Of a stretch of DNA of 41,320 nt, positions 23,846 to 31,147 are shown in pieces. The number at the start of each line of letters is the position of its first letter. The stretch's first letter is position 1. Position numbers and translations under genes: made by a program. The DNA is from CAZCZR01 sp964503455 (GTDB lineage Bacteria; Bacillota; Clostridia; UBA1381). The notes beneath the pieces are model-generated. The model worked only from the letters and a program-made list of their open reading frames with translations. It made no database searches and had not been told where the DNA came from. The DNA lies in NCBI GenBank assembly GCA_964503455.1, contig CAZCZR010000010.1:1-41320 (forward strand), written 5' to 3'.

Positions 23846-24232
23846 CTATTCAAGCACGGCTATGCACAGCTCCAGAAACGATTTTATGATCGGCACCGTC
23901 ATAGCCATGATAACGACCTTTCCGGCGATTTCAAGCTTTGCCGCCACCGCGCTTTCACCCGCGTCGCGGCACAGGTTGGCGGCAAAATCGGTACAGCAGG
24001 AGATGCCCGTGATCTTGAGTATTATAAGAAAATACCGCGTGTCTGTGCCTGTCTTTTCCGCTATGACGCGAAAGCCGTCCGCTGCGGCTGCAAGCTCGGA
24101 TATAACGCACCACGTCACGCACAGTCCGGCGGCAAGACTTACGAGAAGCGCCATGTCGCGCCTGTGATCCTTTAGAGAAAGCGCCAAAAGCACCCCCGTA
24201 ACGCCTATGCCTATCACCTTGAATATGTCCAT
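23846..24232 (-). CDS. spoIIIAD: Stage III sporulation protein AD
   Basis: A 128-residue membrane protein with four hydrophobic segments. MDIFKVIGIGVTGVLLALSL opens it, and the conserved DTRYFLIILKITGISCCTDF and CRDAGESAVAAKLEIAGKVV are intact. It is predicted to form part of the membrane export gate with SpoIIIAC and SpoIIIAE. It follows spoIIIAC by two bases. Confidence 0.93.
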   Translation of the reverse strand: MDIFKVIGIGVTGVLLALSLKDHRRDMALLVSLAAGLCVTWCVISELAAAADGFRVIAEKTGTDTRYFLIILKITGISCCTDFAANLCRDAGESAVAAKLEIAGKVVIMAMTVPIIKSFLELCIAVLE

Positions 24233-24234
24233 GG

Positions 24235-24429
24235 TTACAGATTGAATATGCGCTTGATAGTCTCGAACAGCTCGCCTATCTGCTGCGTAAGCACGAACAG
24301 CACCGCCACAAGTCCGGCTATTGTCGTCAGCAGCGCCTGCTCCTCGCGTCCGGAGCGTATAAGCAGCTGATTCAGCACAGCGACCACTATGCCTATGCCG
24401 GCTATTTGAAATATCAAATCAACATTCAT
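24235..24429 (-). CDS. spoIIIAC: Stage III sporulation protein AC
   Basis: A 64-residue protein of two membrane helices, exactly the family size. MNVDLIFQIAGIGIVVAVLN forms the first helix; the connecting loop is SGREEQALLTTIAG, and the second helix is LVAVLFVLTQQIGELFETIK. It resembles small type III secretion export-gate subunits and acts with SpoIIIAD and AE. ATG at 24427-24429; spoIIIAD follows two bases after the stop. Confidence 0.93.
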   Translation of the reverse strand: MNVDLIFQIAGIGIVVAVLNQLLIRSGREEQALLTTIAGLVAVLFVLTQQIGELFETIKRIFNL

Positions 24430-24461
24430 TCGTCTTACTCCTTAACGGGCGTTTTTATCGC

Positions 24462-24974
24462 TTAGAACAGGATGATCGCCGCTGCGGCGCCGAGTATCGC
24501 GCCGGCGCTTCGGTATAGGGCGCAGTCGCGCGACCACAGCGCGGCGGCTTGGCGGTACCGCTCCTCTATCATGCGCGCGGCGTGTTCGAGAGAACGCAGC
24601 TCGTTTTCCGAGCCTGTCCTGCCGAGAGAGGCTCCTATTGAGGCGATAAGCTCCGCGTCCTCCTCCGAAAGCGCCAGCTCACGGACGTTCGCGTCAAGAG
24701 CTGCCCGCCATGCGTATTCCATGCCGCGCTCTGTCAAAAGCTCCGCCGCCGAGGTGAAAAATTCCGGCAGTATTCCTGCCGCCGCCGCGCGTATAAACGC
24801 GGAGCGCATACCGCTTTTTGTAAAGGCGACCTCGCCCTGAAGGAATCTGACCGCCCGTATAAATCCGCCGAGACTGTCCGCCCTCTTTTTAAGAGAACGC
24901 GCCTTGAAAACGCCTAAAGACGCGGATGAAGCTACAATGAGCGCGGCTCCGAAAAGCTTTTGGGCGATACTCAT
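24462..24974 (-). CDS. spoIIIAB: Stage III sporulation protein AB
   Basis: A 170-residue protein with short hydrophobic segments at both ends (about 1-22 and the last 18 residues) and a soluble helical middle. The conserved FGAALIVASSASLGVFKARSL, RAVRFLQGEVAFTKSGM and the C-terminal YRSAGAILGAAAAIILF match the family, whose soluble domain resembles the type II secretion protein GspF. Its start overlaps the spoIIIAA stop as ATGA. It probably bridges the SpoIIIAA ATPase to the membrane part of the channel. Confidence 0.92.
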   Translation of the reverse strand: MSIAQKLFGAALIVASSASLGVFKARSLKKRADSLGGFIRAVRFLQGEVAFTKSGMRSAFIRAAAAGILPEFFTSAAELLTERGMEYAWRAALDANVRELALSEEDAELIASIGASLGRTGSENELRSLEHAARMIEERYRQAAALWSRDCALYRSAGAILGAAAAIILF

Positions 24975-25888
24975 ACGGCAAGCACCTCCGAAAGAGTGCC
25001 CGCGCCGTGTTCCCTTGAAAGCACCGCGATGCAGCCGAACAGCGGCAGAAGCCCCGCAAGCTCCTCTCTTGAACGCGCCTCCTCAAGCGATCCCGCATGG
25101 AGCGACGCTACAAGCACCACACCGCTTGCGGCAACCTTTTTCATGGCTTGAATATCGCGCGCCGCGCCGATCTCGTCGGCGATAATAACGTCCGGCGACA
25201 TACTCCGCAAAAGCAAAAGCATACCGACGCTTTTGTCCACGCCCTCAAGCACGTCCGAAAATCCTATATCAAAGCTGCTGCGCCCGTCATGCATACCGGC
25301 AATCTCGCGCCTTTCATCGGCGATGCTGACCTTGCAGCCGCTGTAGGAAAGGCTTCGCGCCATATCCCGAAGCATTGTGGTCTTGCCGCAGCCGGGAGGC
25401 GATATGATAAGCGTTGAGCGCAGTCTGCCGCCGGAGGACATACATGATATGACCTTTTCCGAGCAGTTGATGAACTCGTGCGGGAAACGGTAGTTTAAAG
25501 ACGATACGTTTCTTATGAACGTGATCCCGCCGCGATCCGTTACCGCCGTACCCGAAATACCCACGCGGCTGCCGCCCTCCACCGTGACATAGCCGGAGCG
25601 TATCTCGTCCTCCGCCGCGTATACCGACGATGAGCATATAAGCTCCATCCCTTCGTTCATATCCGACCGCGTTACCGTGACGGCGCGGCTTTTATCGGCT
25701 GTCACGCCGGACGGCGATATGTAAAACACTCCCTCATGCGAGTGAAGCACCGCCGGAAGCCCGCACCGCAGCCGCAGCTCCTCCGCCGTTTTCAGGTCCC
25801 CCTCAAACAGATGCCGCCGTATCCTCGGCGGTATGTACTTTAAAACAGGCGCCGCGCCAAAGCCGTCCGGCTCGTTTATTATAAGCAT
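24971..25888 (-). CDS. spoIIIAA: Stage III sporulation protein AA (ATPase)
   Basis: A 305-residue mother-cell ATPase related to type II/IV secretion motors. An N-terminal regulatory domain (about 1-150, with ELRLRCGLPAVL and RVGISGTAV) precedes the motor core with Walker A PPGCGKTT (164-171), KVSIADERREIAG and Walker B SPDVIIADEIG. It is expected to power transport or assembly of the SpoIIIA-SpoIIQ channel in sigma-G activation. It heads the eight-gene operon. A CATACAAT element, the sigma-E -10 consensus, lies about 36 bases upstream. AAAGGA is about 10 bases before the ATG. Confidence 0.95.
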   Translation of the reverse strand: MLIINEPDGFGAAPVLKYIPPRIRRHLFEGDLKTAEELRLRCGLPAVLHSHEGVFYISPSGVTADKSRAVTVTRSDMNEGMELICSSSVYAAEDEIRSGYVTVEGGSRVGISGTAVTDRGGITFIRNVSSLNYRFPHEFINCSEKVISCMSSGGRLRSTLIISPPGCGKTTMLRDMARSLSYSGCKVSIADERREIAGMHDGRSSFDIGFSDVLEGVDKSVGMLLLLRSMSPDVIIADEIGAARDIQAMKKVAASGVVLVASLHAGSLEEARSREELAGLLPLFGCIAVLSREHGAGTLSEVLAV

Positions 25889-25923
25889 TTTTTACCAGTC
25901 CTTTGCTTTTTTGTGGTTTGTAT

Positions 25924-25931
25924 ATTGTATG
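25924..25931 (-). promoter_or_regulatory. Candidate sigma-E -10 element of the spoIIIA operon
   Basis: The minus strand reads CATACAAT, matching the sigma-E -10 consensus CATACAHT. spoIIIA is a mother-cell sigma-E operon in Bacillus. The -35 position 14-15 bases upstream is a poor match, so the call rests on the -10 box and on context. Start of transcription would be near 25917. Confidence 0.5.
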
Positions 25932-26091
25932 TTGAAAGGACAGGTTTAGAACAGGTTTTTTCCCGCCTCGAATTTTGCGGAATTATGTAAAATATTACAC
26001 TTTTAACAATTTTGAAATAACTTGAAACGAAGAAAGCTGCGGGAAATAATGTAATATTGCACAAAAATACAGCAGAATCACCCCGTCATTT

Positions 26092-26119
26092 TTGTAATAA
26101 TAGCAAGAAATGTTATAAT
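26092..26119 (+). promoter_or_regulatory. Second candidate promoter upstream of the DUF815 gene
   Basis: TTGTAA (26092-26097), 16-base spacer, TATAAT (26114-26119). It lies directly upstream of the better-placed promoter at 26135-26163, so it could be a tandem promoter or a chance match in AT-rich DNA. Confidence 0.4.
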
Positions 26120-26134
26120 ATCTTAATAATAATG

Positions 26135-26163
26135 TTGCAAGTCTGTAATTTTTGTGTTATAAT
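26135..26163 (+). promoter_or_regulatory. Sigma-A promoter of the DUF815 operon
   Basis: TTGCAA (26135-26140), 17-base spacer, TATAAT (26158-26163). The leader to the TTG start at 26205 would be about 35 bases. Confidence 0.72.
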
Positions 26164-26204
26164 TAGGGACAGATAATATTTACAGCGGTACAGAGGTACA
26201 AAAA

Positions 26205-27350
26205 TTGGAGCTTATAGTTTTTGATAAATATACGGAAGCGGCGGGAATAAAAGCCGCCGAGGACAATGACGCAGCGGCTCTCATGCGGGAGCTGATATGC
26301 TTTTCGGAAAGAGCGGGAGTTACGGAGGACGCGTGGAGAGAATACGCGGTAACGGCGCTTGCCGACTGCAGAAGCGTTTTGTGCGAGCTTGCGGAAAAGG
26401 GACTTGAGATAGGGGAGGATCTTTACAAGGCGGCGCTTTCGGACGCGGAGCGGATATTTGATTTTATAAACGCCTGCGATATAAAGTACAGACCCGCCGG
26501 CAATCCGAACGGCATATACTCCGGCTACAGACGCTCGATAGAAAGACTTGTCGCGGCGAATAACGCCAAAGAGCTGCTTGACGGAGTGATAGAGCATTAC
26601 CGTTCTCTCGGACACGGCGTCTTGGCTAAATATATAGCTTTTACATATGACGGCGCGCTTCACGGCGTGACGAAAACGGATAAACAGACCTTTGACCGCT
26701 TGGTCGGACTTGAGCATCAGAAGAAGGTGCTTATTGATAACGCAAAGGCTTTCGTAGAGGGCAGAGCCTCCAATAATGTGCTTCTTTTCGGCGACAGAGG
26801 AACGGGAAAGTCCTCGTCCGTGAAAGCGCTTTTGAATATGTTTTACGAGGACGGCCTCAGAATAATCGAAATGCCGAAGCATTTTATAAATGACATACCG
26901 AAGCTTACGGAATATCTGTCCGGCAGGGCGAATAAGTACATAATATTTCTTGACGATCTGTCGTTTGACACGCGCGATCCTGAATGTCGCGCATTAAAAA
27001 TCGCCATGGATGGTCAGGTACAGGCGCAGCCGGATAATGTGCGCATATACGCGACCTCGAACAGGCGGCATCTTATCAAGGAAAGCTGGGCGGACAGAGA
27101 AGGCGGGGACGTGCATATGAACGATAATATGCAGGAAACGCTGGCGCTTTCGGAGCGGTTCGGCATAAGCCTTGTATTTTCTGCGCCCAATCAGAGGGAA
27201 TATCTGAATATTGTGTCCTCGCTTTTAAAGGAGAAGGGCATAGAGCCGGACGCGGAGCTTGAAAAAAGAGCCATAGTATGGCAGATGAATTACGGAGGCA
27301 GGAGCGGACGGTGCGCAAAGCAGTTTGTGGCATCTGTCGTTAAAGGATAA
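26205..27350 (+). CDS. DUF815-family AAA-type ATP-binding protein
   Basis: A 381-residue cytosolic P-loop protein. The N-terminal ~170 residues are helical and variable. The C-terminal part is the DUF815 AAA-like core: FDRLVGLEHQKKVLIDNAKAF, Walker A FGDRGTGKSSSVKAL (about residues 199-213), Walker B KYIIFLDDLSFD, and a sensor-1 region IYATSNRRHLIKESWADRE. The late SLVFSAPNQREYLNIVSSLL and GGRSGRCAKQFV are also typical. The role of the family is not established. The start is TTG 26205-26207 with AGAGGT seven bases upstream. It is followed 22 bases later by a secreted-protein gene. Confidence 0.88.
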   Translation: MELIVFDKYTEAAGIKAAEDNDAAALMRELICFSERAGVTEDAWREYAVTALADCRSVLCELAEKGLEIGEDLYKAALSDAERIFDFINACDIKYRPAGNPNGIYSGYRRSIERLVAANNAKELLDGVIEHYRSLGHGVLAKYIAFTYDGALHGVTKTDKQTFDRLVGLEHQKKVLIDNAKAFVEGRASNNVLLFGDRGTGKSSSVKALLNMFYEDGLRIIEMPKHFINDIPKLTEYLSGRANKYIIFLDDLSFDTRDPECRALKIAMDGQVQAQPDNVRIYATSNRRHLIKESWADREGGDVHMNDNMQETLALSERFGISLVFSAPNQREYLNIVSSLLKEKGIEPDAELEKRAIVWQMNYGGRSGRCAKQFVASVVKG

Positions 27351-27372
27351 TACGGGAGGAGCGGAGTTTAAC

Positions 27373-28485
27373 GTGAAAAAGATAATAGCGGCTGCGCTTG
27401 CCGCGGCGGGCATAATGGGCGTGAGCGCCTATGCCGGCAGCATACAGGCGGAAAACGCGGCGTCAAAGACGGCCGTGGCAGCGTTTTACGATACCGGCGG
27501 ACGGCTGGCGGCCGTGAAGGTATTCGCATTTGACGAGAACGGTCTTGCGGATATAGATTTCCCGACAGAGGATATGCGGCTGTTTATACCGGACGAGCAT
27601 CAGGAAATATCGGCGCCAACGCCCGAAGCAACAGCGCCGCCCGAAGCGACGGCATCACCCGAAGCGGCAACGACGCCCGAAGCGACAGCGGCACCGACAG
27701 CGCTGCCCGAAGCAACGTCAACGCCTGCGCCGACGCAAAAACCCACTCCGGAGCCGATATACTCCAACGAATCCGACGCCACGAGGACGTTTTCCGTGGT
27801 GAAGGACGTTTCTATGGTAAGCGAGAACGGCGAAAGCAAGACGGAGCTTACGATATATAACCGCGGACAGGAAAAGCGGGTGAGAATAGACAATGACGTA
27901 AGAGTCACGGCGACGGCTCCCGCATGGAGCGCGGAGGACGGCATGGCGGTGTCATCGCTGTCGGAGGGTGACGTTATAATACTTGCGGCGAATTTCGGCG
28001 GCGAGATAAAGACGGTGGATCTGGTGTACCGTCCGTCGGGGAATCCCGCCCTTGAAGAAACGGACTACGGAGCAAGCTATGAGGATCTGTTCTCCGAAGG
28101 CGGAACAGTCGGCAGCAGCGACAGAAACAAGGTGATTTCCTACGGAAGCGCGAAACGCGGAGAGTACTACAGCTATGCGATGGGCTGCATTTTCAAAAAG
28201 ACGGACAGCAGTCTTATTCTCTACGCTAAGGACGGAAAGAATGACACCTCTCTTGACTTTTCGCTGTCGCCCGACACTATGGTCTATCTGTATGACGGCA
28301 GCAGCTCCGACCCGCTCAGCATCGGCACCATATATGACATATCGGCAAGCGATATAGCCGAGGAGAATGTGGATGACGATCTCAACGTCATAAAATGGAG
28401 CAGTGACGATATACTGAACTTTGCCCTTGTAAGGGAGTCGGACGGTATTGTGACGGACGTTATGGTGTTTGAGGATTACAGATGA
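27373..28485 (+). CDS. Secreted or membrane-anchored protein with PEAT-repeat linker
   Basis: A 370-residue exported protein of unrecognised family. A basic N-terminus and hydrophobic segment (residues 1-24) form a signal peptide or anchor. Residues about 30-75 form a small domain (AAFYDTGGRLAAVKVFAFDE). A proline/threonine/alanine linker (81-129) has repeated PEAT units. The remaining ~240 residues are beta-rich and polar, with SLSEGDVIILAANFGGEIK and the C-terminal DDILNFALVRESDGIVTDV. I start at GTG 27373, preceded by GGAG 7 bases upstream and GGGAGGAG further up; a frame open from 27325 overlaps the ATPase gene. No catalytic motif is visible; a surface or wall-matrix role is inferred only from export and linker. 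Confidence 0.8.
   Translation: MKKIIAAALAAAGIMGVSAYAGSIQAENAASKTAVAAFYDTGGRLAAVKVFAFDENGLADIDFPTEDMRLFIPDEHQEISAPTPEATAPPEATASPEAATTPEATAAPTALPEATSTPAPTQKPTPEPIYSNESDATRTFSVVKDVSMVSENGESKTELTIYNRGQEKRVRIDNDVRVTATAPAWSAEDGMAVSSLSEGDVIILAANFGGEIKTVDLVYRPSGNPALEETDYGASYEDLFSEGGTVGSSDRNKVISYGSAKRGEYYSYAMGCIFKKTDSSLILYAKDGKNDTSLDFSLSPDTMVYLYDGSSSDPLSIGTIYDISASDIAEENVDDDLNVIKWSSDDILNFALVRESDGIVTDVMVFEDYR
27616..27756 (+). repeat. In-gene repeat encoding PEAT-type linker
   Basis: About five degenerate 15-18 base units built on CCCGAAGCRAC encode TPEATA, PPEATA, SPEAAT, TPEATA and LPEATS, followed by proline-rich PAPTQKPTPEP. Such tracts usually act as flexible spacers across the wall and can change length by slippage. 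Confidence 0.7.
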
Positions 28486-28570
28486 TTTCGGGGAACAAAA
28501 AGCGATAGGCAACAGAGGATAACAACACCGCATTAAGTTAATTGATCAGGCTTAAGAGGAGTAATAAGAA

Positions 28571-29602
28571 ATGATAGGAGAAAGGATTAAAAGGGCGCTG
28601 GCGGTTATAGCCGCGTGCGCATCGGCGGCGGCGTGTACAACGGCGTCAGCCGAAGATAATTTTAAGATATGGTTAAGCGGCATGGCGAACGATACGGGAA
28701 CGCTGGTGGAATTTACGGACAGCGAGTCGGTAAACTCCGACGGAAGAGTTCTTGTGCCGCTGAGATCGGTATGCGAGTCAGCCGGCATGAAGGTATCGTG
28801 GTATCAGCCGGCAAAGACGGTTTCGGTCACACTTACCGCGAACAAGGATTCGGACAAGCCGTCGGAGAGGTACGCATACAATTTATTGGAAAAGGAAATA
28901 GACCGCGTAAGCCCGGGCGTTGTGCCCGAGGATATAGTGCTTCGCCTTGCGGCGGACGTTTCTACTATGGATATACGTTATAATTACAGTGATACGGCGA
29001 ACAGCGACACAGTGTCGCTTGGAAAAGCCATCTCCCTTGAAAAGCCGCCCGCGCTTATCGACTCGGCTGTTATGATACCGTTGCGGGCGGTCATGGAAGC
29101 ATTCGGATTTACAGTGGTGTACGAGGAGGATAACAAAACAGTCGTAGTCGGTGTTCCGGAACCGGAAACGGACGAGGACCTGCAGGTGATGCCGTCATTT
29201 GAGTATCTGCCCGATTCCTCCGAGGTCGCCGCGCTTACCTCAGCTGCGGTTAGCAAGGAGGATCCCGTGCCGACAGACGACCCCATAAAGGGAAAATATC
29301 TCGGACGTTTTAAAATAACGCATTACTGCCCGTGTGCGAAATGCAACGGCGGCTGGAACGGCACGGCGTTTGCCGGAAAGATAGTGCCGGGACGCACCGT
29401 CGGCGTGAGCCTGTATACCTTAAATACCGGCATTGTGCAGAAGCTGCAGTGGATATATATCGACGGCTACGGCCTCAGACGCATTGAGGACTACGGCTCC
29501 GGAGTCAACGAGCTGCACATAGATGTAGCGATAGCAAATCACAACGACCCCAATTACAACACCTGTTACCGCGACGTATGGGCGGCAAATTACAGCGAAT
29601 AA
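28571..29602 (+). CDS. Secreted protein with copper-amine-oxidase-like repeats and 3D domain
   Basis: A 343-residue exported protein. A signal peptide (1-27, ending TTASAED) is followed by two copper-amine-oxidase N-terminal-like modules: about 55-90 (GRVLVPLRSVCESAGMKVSW) and about 160-195 (VMIPLRAVMEAFGFTVVYEE). The C-terminal 3D domain (about 245-340) starts ITHYCPCAKCNGGWNGTAFAG and resembles lytic transglycosylase-like domains of YocH and resuscitation factors. Two of the three hallmark aspartates are visible (IEDYGSG and HIDVAI); the position of the first (VAVDP) reads VGVSL. GAGGAG precedes the ATG. It follows the PEAT-repeat gene by 85 bases and is probably part of the same operon. 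Peptidoglycan binding or remodelling is inferred. Confidence 0.85.
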   Translation: MIGERIKRALAVIAACASAAACTTASAEDNFKIWLSGMANDTGTLVEFTDSESVNSDGRVLVPLRSVCESAGMKVSWYQPAKTVSVTLTANKDSDKPSERYAYNLLEKEIDRVSPGVVPEDIVLRLAADVSTMDIRYNYSDTANSDTVSLGKAISLEKPPALIDSAVMIPLRAVMEAFGFTVVYEEDNKTVVVGVPEPETDEDLQVMPSFEYLPDSSEVAALTSAAVSKEDPVPTDDPIKGKYLGRFKITHYCPCAKCNGGWNGTAFAGKIVPGRTVGVSLYTLNTGIVQKLQWIYIDGYGLRRIEDYGSGVNELHIDVAIANHNDPNYNTCYRDVWAANYSE

Positions 29603-29621
29603 AAGCTATAGTGAAATAAAA

Positions 29622-29660
29622 ATCAAAACAGCGCCTCAAAATGCGGGGCGCTGTTTTGAT
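29622..29660. terminator. Bidirectional terminator between 3D-domain and L,D-transpeptidase genes
   Basis: A perfect 14-bp stem, ATCAAAACAGCGCC (29622-29635) with GGCGCTGTTTTGAT (29647-29660), around an 11-base loop. The T tract is part of the stem. It separates two convergent genes. Confidence 0.75.
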
Positions 29661-29670
29661 GTGCGGGTTA

Positions 29671-30918
29671 TCAGTCGTTTGTTACATATATTCTCGTATA
29701 GAGAGGGATAGTGTCGGCGAGCCATCTCATCTTGTCCGCCTTTACTCTGACGCAGCCGTGAGATACGTTCTGCCCGACTCTTCCGTCGTATTCCGTGCCG
29801 TTGTAGCGCATGAGGACGGAATGTATCGCGTATCCGCCGTTGAAGCGCATTACGGGACCGACATAATAGCCGCTGTAGGGCCAGCGCGACTGATACTGAT
29901 AATATCTGAACTGCCCCACACACGTCGGCGTTGAGGTCTTGCCTATGCCGACTAAGAACTTGTCGAGCAGAATCCACTCGCCCTTCGAGCCTGTGTAGAC
30001 TCTCAAGGTGTAATCGGCCTTTGATACCCAGATCATGTAGTTGGTGTCGCTTGCGATGCCGCGCGCGTTCACGAGATTGTCGCGCTCCGACTGAGCCTCA
30101 AGCGCCGCCTTTGCGGGCAGACCCGACTTGGTTACGTTCACGTCAAGGTGATCCGATTCGGGGTGATATTTAATATCGGACATAAGCGGCTCGATCATCG
30201 AGTCGATCGGCACGAATACGGCGCCCCTGATAAATACCGGCGCAGCCGAGATGTTGACGTCGCCCGAAGGGGTGGTGGTGTACACCTCGCCGATATTGTA
30301 TATCAGCTGATATTTTCCGCAGGTGAGAGTGACGCTGTTGTACTCCTCGCTGTATGAAACATCGGATATCCCCATGGCGTTCGCCACTCCGGCTACGGGG
30401 ACCATGACCGTATCGCCGATCTTGCGCGCGGGCGGATTGAGCTGCAGCGGCTGATAATCCAAAAAGATCGTCACCGGCTCCTCCTGCGGCGGCAGCGCCG
30501 TCATATAGCAGTAGTCAACGATGTGGGGCTCTTCCGGCGTTCCGTCGGGCATGGAATACGTTTCCACTATGTAAGCGTCGCCCGGAGCAAGAACCGTTTC
30601 TCCGGCGATGACCCCGTCAAGACCGCTGAGCATACGGAAGCTGAACTGTGTGCCCATCTCATATTCGCGCACGTTAAAATCGACCGAGAAGCCGTATGTA
30701 TCGGCGGGAATATCGACAGTTTCGCGGTCAAGGCTTTTGCCCTCTAAGTCGCAAAGCTCAAACTCCGCCGAAACCGGCAGGCTGTAGGTGCTGTTTTGCA
30801 CATCAAAGTATACTGTGAATTTGTTTGATACAGGTTCGTTTCCGGCTGACGCCGACGCGAAGCACGACGCAAGCAGCAGCGCCATGGCGAAAATCCCTAT
30901 GTATCTTATTTTTTTCAT
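29671..30918 (-). CDS. L,D-transpeptidase with copper-amine-oxidase-like domain
   Basis: A 415-residue exported YkuD-family L,D-transpeptidase, which makes 3-3 peptidoglycan cross-links or attaches proteins. The catalytic motif is SHGCVR with Cys389 and the upstream histidine in YAIHSVLM; the domain starts near DYTLRVYTGSKGEW. The middle region (about 160-275) is a copper-amine-oxidase N-terminal-like module (VMVPVAGVANAMGI, VFVPIDSMIEPLM), also seen in the neighbouring 3D protein. The N-terminus has a signal peptide. LLASC fits a lipobox, but ASASAG also fits signal peptidase I, so anchoring is open. GGGGGAC precedes the ATG. It is monocistronic with a strong promoter. Confidence 0.92.
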   Translation of the reverse strand: MKKIRYIGIFAMALLLASCFASASAGNEPVSNKFTVYFDVQNSTYSLPVSAEFELCDLEGKSLDRETVDIPADTYGFSVDFNVREYEMGTQFSFRMLSGLDGVIAGETVLAPGDAYIVETYSMPDGTPEEPHIVDYCYMTALPPQEEPVTIFLDYQPLQLNPPARKIGDTVMVPVAGVANAMGISDVSYSEEYNSVTLTCGKYQLIYNIGEVYTTTPSGDVNISAAPVFIRGAVFVPIDSMIEPLMSDIKYHPESDHLDVNVTKSGLPAKAALEAQSERDNLVNARGIASDTNYMIWVSKADYTLRVYTGSKGEWILLDKFLVGIGKTSTPTCVGQFRYYQYQSRWPYSGYYVGPVMRFNGGYAIHSVLMRYNGTEYDGRVGQNVSHGCVRVKADKMRWLADTIPLYTRIYVTND

Positions 30919-30948
30919 AAGATGTCCCCCTTTTTATGTGATACATAT

Positions 30949-30977
30949 ATTGTAGCATATACGCCGCGGTTTGTCAA
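30949..30977 (-). promoter_or_regulatory. Sigma-A promoter of the L,D-transpeptidase gene
   Basis: On the minus strand TTGACA (30972-30977), 17-base spacer, TACAAT (30949-30954), near-consensus. The leader would be about 24 bases. Confidence 0.82.
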
Positions 30978-31073
30978 CATATTTGCGCGCGGACTTTGGC
31001 GCGGCGCTCGCTTGGGTCTGCGCGAAAGCCACATCGGAATTGTAAATTTTTTTCATAAATTTCATTAAAGGCA

Positions 31074-31102
31074 TTGTATTTTCGGCGGAAGTATGGTATA
31101 AT
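31074..31102 (+). promoter_or_regulatory. Sigma-A promoter of secA
   Basis: TTGTAT (31074-31079), 17-base spacer, TATAAT (31097-31102). The leader to secA would be about 39 bases. No secM-like upstream frame or leader structure was seen. Confidence 0.78.
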
Positions 31103-31147
31103 AAATGCGGTCTGAAATACATTGAATAAACACACGGAGGAATATAA

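Larger units (their letters stand above)
25889..26204. other. AT-rich divergent intergenic region
   Basis: These 316 bases separate spoIIIAA (minus) from the DUF815 gene (plus). They contain the sigma-E type -10 at 25924-25931 (minus), two candidate sigma-A promoters on the plus strand (26092-26119 and 26135-26163), and two imperfect direct repeats of the form ATGTAA-(x)-ATATT-R-CAC at 25985-26000 and 26049-26062. The only open frame of note, minus strand 25879-26064, lacks a ribosome binding site and covers the spoIIIAA promoter, so I do not call a gene. Confidence 0.6.
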
